64,000 bases of DNA, from positions 32,584 through 96,583 of the forward strand of contig NZ_SLXB01000012.1 of NCBI RefSeq assembly GCF_004342845.1, given 5' to 3'. How positions within the stretch are numbered: position 1 is the stretch's first letter; each line of letters starts with the position of its first letter. Both the position numbers and the translations under genes were made by a program. This document shows positions 17,310 to 27,089 of the stretch, one piece after another. The notes under the pieces are model-generated. The model searched no databases and was not told the DNA's origin. It worked only from the letters and a program-made list of their open reading frames with translations. The DNA is from Prevotella heparinolytica. Its GTDB lineage: Bacteria > Bacteroidota > Bacteroidia > Bacteroidales > Bacteroidaceae.

Positions 17310-18632
17310 TCATTGGACTGCGAGTTGCGTGTCGGCAAGCTGTAACTCTACAACCGTATCAATGGCGGTCGGAATATCCGGTAAGTACAGCACAATTCCT
17401 TTTTCACTTTTTTGAAACTTCAAAGAAACTCTATCTGCAAAGCGGACGGCTTTTTTCACTTTTTTCCCTTCTAATGGCAGGAAAAGGACTTTGTCTTGCA
17501 AGTCTAGGATATGCACATACAGTTTATCTCCTTTCTGCGTAGTCACACCCCAAGGTCGTGGAGCGATACAACCTCCGCGAGTGCCATAAATTGTTTCTCC
17601 ATACTGTTCCAGCCATTTCCCCACTTCTGCCAAACGTTCCAATGCCACGGCCGGAAGTTCACCGTCGGGTTGAGGTCCGATGTTCATCAGCAGGTTGGCA
17701 TCTTTGCCTGCGGCTTTTACCAGATAATGGACCAATGTCTTTACCGACTTATAGTCTTGATCCGTAATCTTATACCCCCACATGCCGTTCATGGTTTCGC
17801 AAGTTTCCAAAGGAAGAGAACTTATATTTTGCCCCGATAACCCTGCACGGTTCTCGCCCGGTAAATCTCGCTCAAAAATCTGGATATCTTCTCCTGCAAA
17901 AGGTTCTTGATGGTGGTTGTTTCCAATTAGGCAGGAAGGTTGCAGGCGATGTATCATGGCATACTGTTCCGGTAGCTGCCAATTAAAATCCAGGTTCTGG
18001 TCTTGATCCCACCAACCGTCAAACCAAATGGCTCCAATCTTTCCATAGCCGGTCAGCAGTTCGGTCAACTGGTTATTCATGAAGCTGTAATAACTGTTCC
18101 AATTTCCTTTCGGATTTGGTCGCCCGGTGCCACGTCCGGTACGTCCCCACGGGGCATCTTCACGGAACCAATCAATGTGCGAGTAATATAGATGCAGACG
18201 GATGCCTTGCTTGTGGCATTCATCCGCCAACTCCTTCAGTATATCGCGTTTGAAAGGAGTGGCATCAACAATGTTGTAATCGGAACACCGGGTGTGAAAC
18301 ATAGAAAAGCCTTCGTGGTGACGGGTCGTAAAACAGATGTACTTTGCTCCGGAAGCCTTGATGGCAGATACCCATCGGGCGGCATCGAACTTGGAAGGAT
18401 AAAAGCCACCCGCTAATTTGGCATATTCTTTATAATCCAAATTCTTATTGGTCATGGTCCATTCGCCGGTAGCCAGCATTGCATAAAGTCCCCAATGGAG
18501 AAAGATGCCGAATTTGCTGTCACGGAATTCTTGACGGGACTTCAGGTTTTCCTTCGTGGGGTGATAAGCTTGCGGCTTCATGGAAGCCGGAAGGAGAGTC
18601 AGTAATAAAAAAGATATAAAAAGTGCTTTCAT
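17310..18632 (-). CDS. GH29 alpha-L-fucosidase
   Basis: A 440-residue exported glycosidase with a cleavable signal (MKALFISFLLLTLLPASMKPQA). The GH29 barrel has FGIFLHWGLYAM (41-52), the substrate-binding HHEG (105-108) and the nucleophile D205 in AIWFDGWW. It would remove terminal L-fucose from host or plant glycans in the periplasm. There are no neighbouring sugar genes, so the substrate is open; it lacks the extra C-terminal domains of larger GH29 proteins. Its start lies 15 bases beyond the hairpin ending purA, so its promoter overlaps that hairpin or it depends on read-through from fur-purA. Confidence 0.9.
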   Translation of the reverse strand: MKALFISFLLLTLLPASMKPQAYHPTKENLKSRQEFRDSKFGIFLHWGLYAMLATGEWTMTNKNLDYKEYAKLAGGFYPSKFDAARWVSAIKASGAKYICFTTRHHEGFSMFHTRCSDYNIVDATPFKRDILKELADECHKQGIRLHLYYSHIDWFREDAPWGRTGRGTGRPNPKGNWNSYYSFMNNQLTELLTGYGKIGAIWFDGWWDQDQNLDFNWQLPEQYAMIHRLQPSCLIGNNHHQEPFAGEDIQIFERDLPGENRAGLSGQNISSLPLETCETMNGMWGYKITDQDYKSVKTLVHYLVKAAGKDANLLMNIGPQPDGELPAVALERLAEVGKWLEQYGETIYGTRGGCIAPRPWGVTTQKGDKLYVHILDLQDKVLFLPLEGKKVKKAVRFADRVSLKFQKSEKGIVLYLPDIPTAIDTVVELQLADTQLAVQ

Positions 18633-18646
18633 GATAATAGATAAAA

Positions 18647-18708
18647 AGACACAAGATTATCCGGATATTCACGGCTAGAAACCGTAGAAAGAGTGTAATC
18701 TTGTGTCT
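18647..18708 (-). terminator. 13-bp stem hairpin after purA
   Basis: AGACACAAGATTA (18,647-18,659) and TAATCTTGTGTCT (18,696-18,708) are perfect complements around a 36-base loop. The loop contains its own small hairpin (ACGGCT..). It lies 22 bases after the purA stop and 15 bases before the fucosidase start, so it may be a terminator or a leader structure. Confidence 0.6.
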
Positions 18709-18730
18709 CTGTTTTTGGGGATACTTGGTG

Positions 18731-20002
18731 TTATTCTTCTGTGTAACGCTCGATGGTTTGTTCGCGGTCGGGGCCTACCGATACGATTTTGATAGGAACT
18801 TCCAACTGCTCTTCCAAGAACGACAAGTAGGCATTGAATTCTTCAGGGAATTCATCTTCGCTTTGCATCTTGGTCATGTCGGTTTGCCAACCGGGCAATT
18901 CAACATAAATAGGTTCTACCTCTTCTTTAATGTCGAATGGGAAATAATCAACTTCTTCACCATTGATTTTATAAGCTACGCACGCTTTGATGGTTTCGAA
19001 TGAATCAAGCACATCACTTTTCATCATTATCAGTTTGGTGACTCCGTCTATCATAATGGCATATTTCAATGCAACCAAATCAATCCAGCCGCAACGGCGT
19101 TTACGGCCTGTTACCGAACCGAATTCGTGTCCCAACGTACAAATTTGGTCGCCTGTCTTATCAAATAATTCTGTGGGGAACGGACCGGAACCTACACGTG
19201 TGCAATAAGCCTTGAATATGCCGTACACCTCACCAATTTTATTGGGAGCTATGCCAAGGCCGGTGCAAGCTCCGGCACAAACCGTATTGGAAGACGTAAC
19301 AAATGGGTAAGATCCGAAATCAATGTCCAACATTGTTCCTTGTGCCCCTTCGCATAATATCGACTTGCCTGAAGCCAATAGATGGTTCATCTCATGTTCG
19401 CTATCTACCAACCGGAATTGTTTGAGGTATTCTATGCCTTCAAGCCAGGATTGCTCTATTTTCGTGAGATCGTATTCGTAGTTTAAACTCTTCAGGATCT
19501 GTTCGTGACGTGCTTTGGCGGCAGCATACTTCGTGTTAAAATCGTGTAGGATATCACCCACCCGTATACCATTACGGCTCACTTTATCAGTATAGGTCGG
19601 TCCGATACCCTTGCCGGTGGTTCCTACTTTCGAGTCACCTTTGGCTGCTTCGTAGGCAGCATCTAATATACGGTGTGTGGGCAGGATGAGGTGTGCTTTC
19701 TTAGAAATGTGCAAACGTTCTTTCAAGCTATGACCGGATGCCTCTAACGCTTCTGCTTCCGCTTTGAAAAGAGCCGGGTCCAACACCACGCCATTACCGA
19801 TGATATTAATCTTATCACCTTGAAATATGCCCGATGGGATGGAACGGAGTACATACTTCTGTCCTTCAAACTCAAGTGTGTGACCGGCGTTCGGGCCACC
19901 CTGAAAACGAGCTACGGCATCGTATCTCGGAGTTAACACATCAACGACTTTGCCTTTGCCTTCGTCGCCCCATTGTAATCCTAATAGTACGTCTACTTTC
20001 AT
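18731..20002 (-). CDS. purA: Adenylosuccinate synthetase
   Basis: Condenses IMP and aspartate with GTP in AMP synthesis. The 423-residue protein has the GTP-binding QWGDEGKGK near residues 10-18, NAGHT, and GTTGKGIGPTY. Its ATG overlaps the stop of the upstream fur-family gene by four bases (19,999-20,002), so the two are translationally coupled. Length and motifs normal. Confidence 0.97.
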   Translation of the reverse strand: MKVDVLLGLQWGDEGKGKVVDVLTPRYDAVARFQGGPNAGHTLEFEGQKYVLRSIPSGIFQGDKINIIGNGVVLDPALFKAEAEALEASGHSLKERLHISKKAHLILPTHRILDAAYEAAKGDSKVGTTGKGIGPTYTDKVSRNGIRVGDILHDFNTKYAAAKARHEQILKSLNYEYDLTKIEQSWLEGIEYLKQFRLVDSEHEMNHLLASGKSILCEGAQGTMLDIDFGSYPFVTSSNTVCAGACTGLGIAPNKIGEVYGIFKAYCTRVGSGPFPTELFDKTGDQICTLGHEFGSVTGRKRRCGWIDLVALKYAIMIDGVTKLIMMKSDVLDSFETIKACVAYKINGEEVDYFPFDIKEEVEPIYVELPGWQTDMTKMQSEDEFPEEFNAYLSFLEEQLEVPIKIVSVGPDREQTIERYTEE

Positions 20003-20487
20003 TTTTCTCTCTTATGATTATTGTTCTTTTTCTTCCGTTTATTGGCTCGGTCGCATTTATTGCATAATCCATACAGATATAAGGAATAGTGCGTTAAGTT
20101 AAAACGAGTCAGTTTGGTATTCTCGATAGCATGCTGCAACTCTTCATTCTGAAACTCCATCACCTTTCCACACTGCGTACAGATTTGGTGATGGTGCGTA
20201 TCACGGTTGTAACATTTTTCGTATTGGGAAGAGTTGCCAAATTGGTGTTTGATGACCAAATGGGCATTTATCAATAAAATAATGGTGTTGTAAAGCGTTG
20301 CCCTGCTGACGCGGAAATTACCTTGGTCGGCCATCAGTGAATAGAGCGTGTCAATGTCGAAATGGCTGTCTATGGAGTAAATGGTGTCGAGTATAGCATA
20401 ACGTTCGGGGGTCTTCCGATGCCCGTTCGCACTCAAATATTCAGTGAATATCTGCCTAACTGTATCTTTCACGTTCTGATTTTCCAT
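19999..20487 (-). CDS. Fur-family metal-responsive repressor
   Basis: A 162-residue Fur/PerR/Zur-family regulator. Residues 1-85 are the winged helix (RKTPERYAILDTIY, VSRATLYNTIILL) and residues 90-150 the dimerisation domain, with HHHQICTQCGK and CNKCD supplying two CxxC pairs that bind structural zinc. Whether it senses iron, peroxide or zinc cannot be told. The C-terminus is unusually basic and Asn-rich (RANKRKKKNNNHKREK). It precedes and overlaps purA. A minus-strand box TAACTTTG (20,513-20,520) with CTTG 18 bases upstream is the likely promoter. Confidence 0.88.
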   Translation of the reverse strand: MENQNVKDTVRQIFTEYLSANGHRKTPERYAILDTIYSIDSHFDIDTLYSLMADQGNFRVSRATLYNTIILLINAHLVIKHQFGNSSQYEKCYNRDTHHHQICTQCGKVMEFQNEELQHAIENTKLTRFNLTHYSLYLYGLCNKCDRANKRKKKNNNHKREK

Positions 20488-20512
20488 TTGACCGCACAGT
20501 TTTTACAGCGAA

Positions 20513-20542
20513 CAAAGTTAATCCTTTTTTGCGGAAAGCAAG
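20513..20542 (-). promoter_or_regulatory. Promoter for fur-purA
   Basis: Minus strand TAACTTTG (20,513-20,520) matches TAnnTTTG. CTTG (20,539-20,542), 18 bases upstream, approximates the -33 box. Confidence 0.5.
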
Positions 20543-20592
20543 AGAGAAAGATATAAAAAATACAGGATGAAGGGAAAAGGCTTCGGATTCTG

Positions 20593-21261
20593 TTAAAAAG
20601 GTGTTTCTGTATACTCCTTTACCCATCTGTATAGCAACTGTTCCGACTCTTGCGAAGAATCCTCCATCTTTTCCACTTGACGGCAAACCCGAAATGCGTT
20701 CTCCTCGCTATACTGCATGTAGCAACGGATGGCTGTCATTGCTGCATTACGAGTGTGGTAAGAACCTGATAGGAATGCGGTGATTACTTGATCGAGGAAC
20801 TCATTCTCAACCCGCTCGTCCATATCGCCTTTCTTAGTCAACAAACGGGCTATAGTCAGAAAGCCGCAAATCTGTATGTATTCTCTGTCATTGGCAATCC
20901 AATGGAACGATTTGGCAGGGGCATAGGGCAGATGCTGGAATAGATTCATGCAGGTGAGTTCTGCTATTTCGATATTGCGGATATCTTCTACCCAGATATC
21001 GGCTATTTCGGGCAGAAAACTTTCAATCGGTTGCAGAAGTCCGGCCAGTATTTTGCATTCTCGAATTTCTTCTTTCCATAAAGCTTGTGCCAAGGCATGA
21101 CTCTTCTCGTATTTGGCGGCAATGCCCTTGATGCGGGGTAGTTCCACGCCGAAGTTCAGTTTATACACCAATCCTTTTTCGCGCATACTTTGAGACACGG
21201 CACCATTCATTGAGAGGCGAAGCTGTGTCTTGATTTCTTTGAGTTGTTCTTTGATTTCCAT
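20593..21261 (-). CDS. AlkD-like DNA alkylation repair protein
   Basis: A 222-residue all-helical protein resembling the HEAT-repeat DNA alkylation repair family (PF08713): GIAAKYEKSHALAQALWKEEIRECKILAGLL is the typical helical pair, and WVEDIRNIEIAELTCMNLF the next. AlkD glycosylases remove cationic alkylated bases; whether this protein keeps that activity is not established. The start MEIKEQLKEIK (21,261) is chosen over an upstream ATG at 21,366, whose extra 35 residues are not family-like. Monocistronic, 105 bases upstream of fur on the same strand. Confidence 0.7.
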   Translation of the reverse strand: MEIKEQLKEIKTQLRLSMNGAVSQSMREKGLVYKLNFGVELPRIKGIAAKYEKSHALAQALWKEEIRECKILAGLLQPIESFLPEIADIWVEDIRNIEIAELTCMNLFQHLPYAPAKSFHWIANDREYIQICGFLTIARLLTKKGDMDERVENEFLDQVITAFLSGSYHTRNAAMTAIRCYMQYSEENAFRVCRQVEKMEDSSQESEQLLYRWVKEYTETPF

Positions 21262-21448
21262 AACTTGTATAATTGTCCACAGGGAGCTGTCGGAGAACCA
21301 TGATACTCTATTGGATGCAAATGCAGATGACACAGGGTGGTTGTCCTGAACCCGTGCCATCTGCATCTGGTCTATCTAAAAAGTATCTTTCTTAAAGTAG
21401 TTTGGCATCCTTTGAGGAGACAGCTTGAGTAGATTAAAAAACAAAGGG

Positions 21449-23497
21449 TTAGTTATTGATAGCCGGCAATGTGGAGTAATCTCTGCTATAGCGTAGCATC
21501 TGTTCTGCATAACCTTCATTATAGGTAACTGTCACATCGGTGATATTACCTTTGGCATCTGTTACAGCCTCGTATTTGGGATTGATAAAGCCTTTGTATG
21601 GAGCAAGATTTAATTTCTTATAGCGTTCCAGCATCTCGGCATGTAATACGGGGTCGACTTTCACGGCATATGTTTCCACTAAATTGCGGGCAGCGACAAA
21701 ATCGCCGGTAGACTTGATACGCTGCACTTCGGCAAGCAATTGTCCGAATAGTGTGCGGAGTTTTTCATAATCGTTCACTACAATGTAGGTCTTTCCGTCT
21801 TTCTTCATCATCTCTACCACTTTGTCGGCAGCACCTTTTTCATATACCCAACGGGCAATAAGCTGGCGGTTGCGCATGTGGGCTTCTTCCACGTTGTTGC
21901 CCGGTTCGATACGGACAAGCTGAGTCATCAGTCCGTTCATCAGGTAGGTGTAATACTCGGCCTTATAGGCTTCGGCATTGGGTGTCAATCCCAGTTCTAT
22001 CAATTTAGAGTCGGCCACATAGTAAAGCCCGAACAAATCGGCACGGGTTTCCTCGATGGTAGAGCCGTAAGCTTTCAGTGCATCAGGGTCGACGCCCGGC
22101 AGCAGTTTGCCCGAACCGTGTCCTAAGCACTCGTGCAGATCGGTGTGCAGGTCGCCGGTCAGGTCGGCGTATTTATCAATCAGTTGCAGCTCGGTCTGGC
22201 CGTATACAAATTCCTCATTGAAGCCATTGCCGTGTGCGGCTTTGTTGTAGGCATCGGTGATATTACCGATGGTAACCGATTTGGAACCGTGGTGGCTGCG
22301 TATCCAGTTTGCATTAGGCAGGTTGATGCCGATAGCTGTTGCCGGATATAAGTCACCAGCCAGAATAGCGGCAGTGATGACTTTGGCCGATACGCCTTTC
22401 ACCGTCTCTTTCTTGAATTGTTTTTCTACCGGAGAGTGATCTTCGAACCACTGTGCATTGCTGCTGATCAATTCGGTGCGACGGGTGGCATCAAGGTCTT
22501 TAAAGTTGACCAACGATTCCCAGCTTGCTTTCATGCCAAGCGGATCGCCATAGCTCTCTGTGAAACCATTCACGAAGTCGATGCGCGAGTTCAAATCTTT
22601 CACCCACAGGATGGCGTACTCGTCAAATCTCTTTAAATCACCTGTTTCATAGAATGCTATCAGCTTGCTTATCACACTTTTCTGTTCGGGCGTTTCGGCC
22701 ACCTCTTCCGCTTTCCTCAGCCAGTATACGATCTTTTCAAGTGCCTGACCATATAAACCACCTATTTTCCAAACTTTCTCTTGCACCTTGCCGTCAATCT
22801 TCACCAGGCGGCTGTTTAAACCATAGGAGATCGGAGTTTCATCTTTGGGGTCTTTCAGGGCGTTATAGAAATCTTCGGCTTCTTTCTGTGTCACCCCATC
22901 ATAATAGTTGCAGGCAGAGGTCAGCACCAGATCTTCATCTGCTACCTGATTCACTCGTTTCGGCATGATATGGGGATCGAAAATCACAGGGAACACTTCT
23001 TCGCACAGTTGCTCTACGCTTTGCCCTTCGGCAAGAGGCAATGTGGAAGCATCCACGCTGAGTAAAGCCTGCTTGAAGAAGTCGGAGGTAAAGCCCGGCG
23101 CAAACTTCTCGCAGCCATAGTGGTGATGGATTCCGCTAGAGAACCATACTCGTTTGAGGTATACTTCCAACGCCTTGAATTCAGGTGTGTGCCTATAACC
23201 TTTATAGCCGAGATATACGGCCTCCAGCATTCTGCGGATGGTCAGGTTGTACTTTCCATTCTGATCGAAAAGTATATCTCTGCCCTGCAAGGCAGCTTCT
23301 GTTAAGTAATAAACTAATTTCTTTTGGTTGAGGGATAGACTCTCGAATCCCGGTACGCGGTAGCGCAAAATCTGTAAGTCTGCAAATTGTTCCACTGTAT
23401 AATCAAAGTTTTCTGCCTCGGCAGTTGTTTTTTGGATTCCGCCACAAGCTGTCAGCAAAGAGAGGGCGGTAGCCACGGTAATGATTTGTTTCTTCAT
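21449..23497 (-). CDS. Dipeptidyl-peptidase III (M49) lipoprotein
   Basis: A 682-residue zinc exopeptidase of family M49, which removes dipeptides from the N-terminus of short peptides. The family motif is HECLGH (455-460), and the second zinc motif EETRADLF follows about 17 residues later. The five-residue HExGH-like form differs from the eukaryotic HELLGH and matches the Bacteroides enzyme BT_1846. From MKKQIITVATALSLLTACGG it has a lipobox (LTAC, C18), so it is a lipoprotein, probably periplasm-facing because no acidic export signal follows. The frame opens at 23,524, but the lipobox fits the start at 23,497. Often mis-labelled dihydrofolate reductase in databases. Confidence 0.9.
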   Translation of the reverse strand: MKKQIITVATALSLLTACGGIQKTTAEAENFDYTVEQFADLQILRYRVPGFESLSLNQKKLVYYLTEAALQGRDILFDQNGKYNLTIRRMLEAVYLGYKGYRHTPEFKALEVYLKRVWFSSGIHHHYGCEKFAPGFTSDFFKQALLSVDASTLPLAEGQSVEQLCEEVFPVIFDPHIMPKRVNQVADEDLVLTSACNYYDGVTQKEAEDFYNALKDPKDETPISYGLNSRLVKIDGKVQEKVWKIGGLYGQALEKIVYWLRKAEEVAETPEQKSVISKLIAFYETGDLKRFDEYAILWVKDLNSRIDFVNGFTESYGDPLGMKASWESLVNFKDLDATRRTELISSNAQWFEDHSPVEKQFKKETVKGVSAKVITAAILAGDLYPATAIGINLPNANWIRSHHGSKSVTIGNITDAYNKAAHGNGFNEEFVYGQTELQLIDKYADLTGDLHTDLHECLGHGSGKLLPGVDPDALKAYGSTIEETRADLFGLYYVADSKLIELGLTPNAEAYKAEYYTYLMNGLMTQLVRIEPGNNVEEAHMRNRQLIARWVYEKGAADKVVEMMKKDGKTYIVVNDYEKLRTLFGQLLAEVQRIKSTGDFVAARNLVETYAVKVDPVLHAEMLERYKKLNLAPYKGFINPKYEAVTDAKGNITDVTVTYNEGYAEQMLRYSRDYSTLPAINN

Positions 23498-23654
23498 GTG
23501 TGAGAGGTGTTTAAAAACAGACAAATATCTTCAAAAAGAACGTTTGGAAAGTGTTCCGAATACGAAAGTAATCATGTTCTAAAAGCAGAAAAGGAAGTAT
23601 CCCGAATTTATAACTCCGAAATATTTCCTTTTGTATTCACTCAGTCATGTAGAA

Positions 23655-24122
23655 TTATTTCTTCTTGTTTTCTGTGTGTCTTTTACGATAGCCGTTAGGT
23701 GTCTCACCTACATTCTTGTAAAAAGCGGCATAAAAAGATTGTCGATTTGCGAAACCTACCATTGTACTGATTTCTTCAACATTCTTGTCAGCATATCTTT
23801 TGTCTGTCAATAAATGTTGTGCCTCTTTTACTCTATATTCATTCAGCAGGCAAGAATAATTCATTCCAAAGCGTGAATTAACCACTGCGGACAAATAGCG
23901 GGTGTTGGTTTCTAACTCTTTAGCCAAATCCTTCGCGGAGTAGTCGGCATCTCTGTACTTCTTCTGTACAACAACGATATTCAATATCTTGTCATACAAC
24001 TCGTCTGCCAATTCCGGTCTTATCAAAGAACGATAGGCAGCATCTTTTTCTTTTTTCTCACGCAGGTTGTAAGGACGTTTCTTTGTTCCTTCTTCCTGGG
24101 TTTTGTTTTCTAAATCACTCAT
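23655..24122 (-). CDS. AraC-type helix-turn-helix regulator
   Basis: A 155-residue cytoplasmic protein. Residues 1-35 are charged (KKRPYNLREKKEKD) and residues about 55-150 form an AraC domain with two helix-turn-helix units: YSAKDLAKELETNTRYLSAV and VEEISTMVGFANRQSFYAAF, followed by VGETPNGYRK. There is no sensor domain, so an input must come from elsewhere. It lies between the M49 peptidase and recQ; its target is unknown. A TATCTTTG box at 24,249-24,256 on the minus strand could be its -7 box. Confidence 0.82.
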   Translation of the reverse strand: MSDLENKTQEEGTKKRPYNLREKKEKDAAYRSLIRPELADELYDKILNIVVVQKKYRDADYSAKDLAKELETNTRYLSAVVNSRFGMNYSCLLNEYRVKEAQHLLTDKRYADKNVEEISTMVGFANRQSFYAAFYKNVGETPNGYRKRHTENKKK

Positions 24123-24346
24123 TGAATTAAACTGGTTAGGGTTGTTGTTAAAATCGGAAAATCCAAAGGATTAGCCTATTATATTTTACAAAAGTCATAT
24201 TTTTTTTTAGATATGCAACTTTTCAAGTATGGAATTTTGATATAAGAACAAAGATAAAGGCTGAAAAGGAGGACTTTTAAATTCTTAACAAGAAACTTTA
24301 ACTTATATTGGCGGGTGCTATGATATAAAATCTTGAAGAGTCTCTA

Positions 24347-24379
24347 TTTGTAGTTTATACAATAATTAGTGTACCTTTG
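24347..24379 (+). promoter_or_regulatory. Bacteroides-type promoter for recQ
   Basis: TTTG (24,347-24,350), a 21-base spacer, then TACCTTTG (24,372-24,379): an exact -33/-7 match, 26 bases before the recQ start. Confidence 0.7.
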
Positions 24380-24404
24380 TCGGCAGAAAATTAGATCCCA
24401 GGTT

Positions 24405-26216
24405 ATGCTGAAAACGCTTAAGACATATTTCGGTTACGATAGTTTCCGTCCTTTGCAGGCAGAGATAATCCGCAATGTACTGCTTCGTAAAGATGCTTTG
24501 GTACTAATGCCTACGGGAGGCGGCAAGTCCATTTGCTACCAACTCCCCGCTCTGTTGAGTGAAGGAACAGCAGTGGTGGTTTCTCCTCTTATCTCTCTGA
24601 TGAAGGATCAAGTAGAAGCGCTTTGTGCCAACGGTGTTGCTGCCGGCGCGCTGAACAGCAACAACGATGAGACTGAAAATGCTGCTTTAAGGCGTGCGTG
24701 CATAGAGGGTAAACTGAAGCTGCTGTATATTTCGCCGGAAAAGCTGCTGGCAGAAGTGAACTATTTGCTGAAGGACATGCAGATTTCTTTGTTTGCCATC
24801 GACGAGGCACACTGCATATCGCAATGGGGACATGATTTCCGTCCGGAATATACGCGGATGGGAGTGCTGCACGAGCTGTTTCCACAGGTTCCTATTATAG
24901 CGCTAACGGCTACGGCCGACAAGATAACCCGCGAGGACATCATCAAGCAGTTGCACCTCGACGAACCTGAAATTTTTATCTCCTCTTTCGACCGTCCTAA
25001 CCTGAGCCTTGCTGTAAAACGGGGGTATCAGCAAAAGGAAAAAAGCAAGGCTATTCTCGATTTCATCGCCCGCCATCAGGGTGAAAGTGGCATTGTATAT
25101 TGCATGAGCCGCAGCAAAACCGAGTCGGTAGCGCAAATGCTTCAGAAGCAAGGAATAAAAACCGCCGTTTATCATGCGGGTTTACCTGCTGCGCAAAGAG
25201 ACAAGGCTCAAGACGACTTTATCAACGACCGGGCGCAGGTGGTGTGTGCTACCATTGCTTTCGGAATGGGAATAGATAAAAGTAATGTGCGCTGGGTAAT
25301 CCATTATAATCTGCCCAAAAGCATCGAAAGCTTTTATCAGGAAATAGGACGTGCCGGACGAGACGGACTGCCCGGAGACACACTTTTGTTTTATTCATTG
25401 GCCGACCTTATCTTGCTTACAAAATTTGCAACAGACAGTGGGCAGCAAAGCATCAATCTGGAACGACTGCAACGCATGCAGCAATATGCCGAGGCGGACA
25501 TCTGCCGGCGTCGCATATTGTTAAGCTATTTCGGAGAAAGTACGGCTCACGATTGCGGAAATTGTGATGTTTGCAGAAATCCTCCCGAACGTTTCGACGG
25601 CACTATTATCGTGCAAAAGGCACTGAGTGCCATTGTGCGTGCCGACCAGCAGATAGGAACGGGCATTCTGGTGGATATACTCAGAGGAACCATGAGTGCC
25701 GAGGTGACGGAAAGGGGCTATCACCGGCTGAAAACTTTCGGAGCCGGGCGTGAAGTACCTGCCCGCGATTGGCACGACTACCTGTTGCAAATGCTGCAAT
25801 TGGGTTATTTTGAAATAGCTTACGATGAAAACAACCACCTGAAAATTACCTCAAGCGGAACGGATGTTTTATATGGTAGGGCATCTGCGCAACTTGCCGT
25901 TATTCGGCGTGGCGAAGAAACACAACCTGTCCGAGGGCGTAAGCGAAAATCCACCGTTCCTGTAAAAGAACTGCCATTGGGTCTACCCAATGTGGAAAGT
26001 GGGGAATTGTTCGAGGCGCTCCGGTTGCTCCGCAAGCGCTTGGCCGACCAAGAAGCGCTTCCTGCCTACATCGTTCTGTCCGACAAGGTGCTTCACCTGC
26101 TCAGCACTTCCCGTCCCACAACCGTAGAGGAGTTTGGAAATATCAGCGGCATCGGCGAATACAAGAAGAAAAAATACGGGAAGGAATTCGTCGAGCTGAT
26201 ACGGAAATACTGTTGA
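24405..26216 (+). CDS. recQ: ATP-dependent DNA helicase RecQ
   Basis: A 603-residue 3'-5' helicase for recombination and replication-fork repair. Walker A is PTGGGKS (36-42), the DEAH box lies in FAIDEAHCISQWGHDFRPEY, and QEIGRAGRDG is motif VI. A four-cysteine zinc site (CRRR...CGNCDVC) and winged-helix RQC region follow, then an HRDC domain at the C-terminus (FEALRLLRKRLA...). The start MLKTLKTYFGYDSF is used; a frame from 24,369 would start inside the promoter. It is convergent with the TPR gene, which ends five bases away. Confidence 0.95.
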   Translation: MLKTLKTYFGYDSFRPLQAEIIRNVLLRKDALVLMPTGGGKSICYQLPALLSEGTAVVVSPLISLMKDQVEALCANGVAAGALNSNNDETENAALRRACIEGKLKLLYISPEKLLAEVNYLLKDMQISLFAIDEAHCISQWGHDFRPEYTRMGVLHELFPQVPIIALTATADKITREDIIKQLHLDEPEIFISSFDRPNLSLAVKRGYQQKEKSKAILDFIARHQGESGIVYCMSRSKTESVAQMLQKQGIKTAVYHAGLPAAQRDKAQDDFINDRAQVVCATIAFGMGIDKSNVRWVIHYNLPKSIESFYQEIGRAGRDGLPGDTLLFYSLADLILLTKFATDSGQQSINLERLQRMQQYAEADICRRRILLSYFGESTAHDCGNCDVCRNPPERFDGTIIVQKALSAIVRADQQIGTGILVDILRGTMSAEVTERGYHRLKTFGAGREVPARDWHDYLLQMLQLGYFEIAYDENNHLKITSSGTDVLYGRASAQLAVIRRGEETQPVRGRKRKSTVPVKELPLGLPNVESGELFEALRLLRKRLADQEALPAYIVLSDKVLHLLSTSRPTTVEEFGNISGIGEYKKKKYGKEFVELIRKYC

Positions 26217-26221
26217 AGATT

Positions 26222-27076
26222 TTATTTGCATTGCAGCAATAGTTCCCTGACGTCCGCCTGCGGTATTCCCAGTGATGCGGCTTTCTCGAGATCGCGCTTT
26301 GCCAACTCCTTTTTCTTTTGCGAGAGATAAAGTTGCCCGCGCATCAGGTAGGCTTCCGGCTGCGATGAATCGAGACGGATGGCCTCCTCCAAATCGACCC
26401 TTGCCAAGTCGGTATGTTCCATGTCTTTCTCAACGCCGGCACGTGCCGTGTAGAGCACGGCTGTTTGTGATGCTGTCAGGACGGCCGAGGAGAGCTCCTT
26501 TTCCGCAAGCATGCTGTTCAAGATTGAAAGGGCTGCTTCGTATTTCTTTTCTTTCTGTTCCAACATGGCCAGTCCGAGCCGCCCGTTATAGCTTTGGGGA
26601 ACAATCTTCAATAAGTGTTCGTAGTCTGCCCGCGCAAATTTGTAATTACGTTGTTGCATATAGGCGTAAGCACGCATCAGCAAAGCCTCTTGGTTGTCTT
26701 TATCCATATCCAGCACTAACGAATAGTCTATCCGGGCCAAATCTTCTTTTCCCGATTCGAGATAAAGCGCTGCGCGATTCAACAAAACGGGTACGGCACG
26801 CGGTGCAATGTTCAGCGCAAGCGTATAGGATTCCAACGCCTGTTCGTATTGCTGCCGGCGTTGCTGTATGATTCCCAGATTGGAAAACAGCAGTGCATTG
26901 TGCGGATTGGCCGGCTCCAGCCTTAAGGCTTGTCGGATGTAGCCTTCGGCTTGCGTCAGGCTGTCTTGCTTCGTGGCGGTGGCCGCACGTTCGCTCAGCT
27001 CCTCGTAAGTCTGCGAAAAGGCGGGCGACACGCCTATACCTCCGCATAGTAAAAAAGAAAGAAAAAGCTTCTTCAT
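26222..27076 (-). CDS. Exported TPR protein
   Basis: A 284-residue protein with a signal peptide (MKKLFLSFLLCGGIGVSPAFSQ) and about six tetratricopeptide repeats covering residues 30-270 (NPHNALLFSNLGIIQQRRQQYEQALESYTLAL is a typical unit). TPR arrays are protein-binding scaffolds; the partner is unknown. The longer frame from 27,229 reads back into cysK and is rejected. It follows cysK by 13 bases on the same strand, so the two may form an operon. Confidence 0.85.
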   Translation of the reverse strand: MKKLFLSFLLCGGIGVSPAFSQTYEELSERAATATKQDSLTQAEGYIRQALRLEPANPHNALLFSNLGIIQQRRQQYEQALESYTLALNIAPRAVPVLLNRAALYLESGKEDLARIDYSLVLDMDKDNQEALLMRAYAYMQQRNYKFARADYEHLLKIVPQSYNGRLGLAMLEQKEKKYEAALSILNSMLAEKELSSAVLTASQTAVLYTARAGVEKDMEHTDLARVDLEEAIRLDSSQPEAYLMRGQLYLSQKKKELAKRDLEKAASLGIPQADVRELLLQCK

Positions 27077-27089
27077 TGTTGTTTTGTTT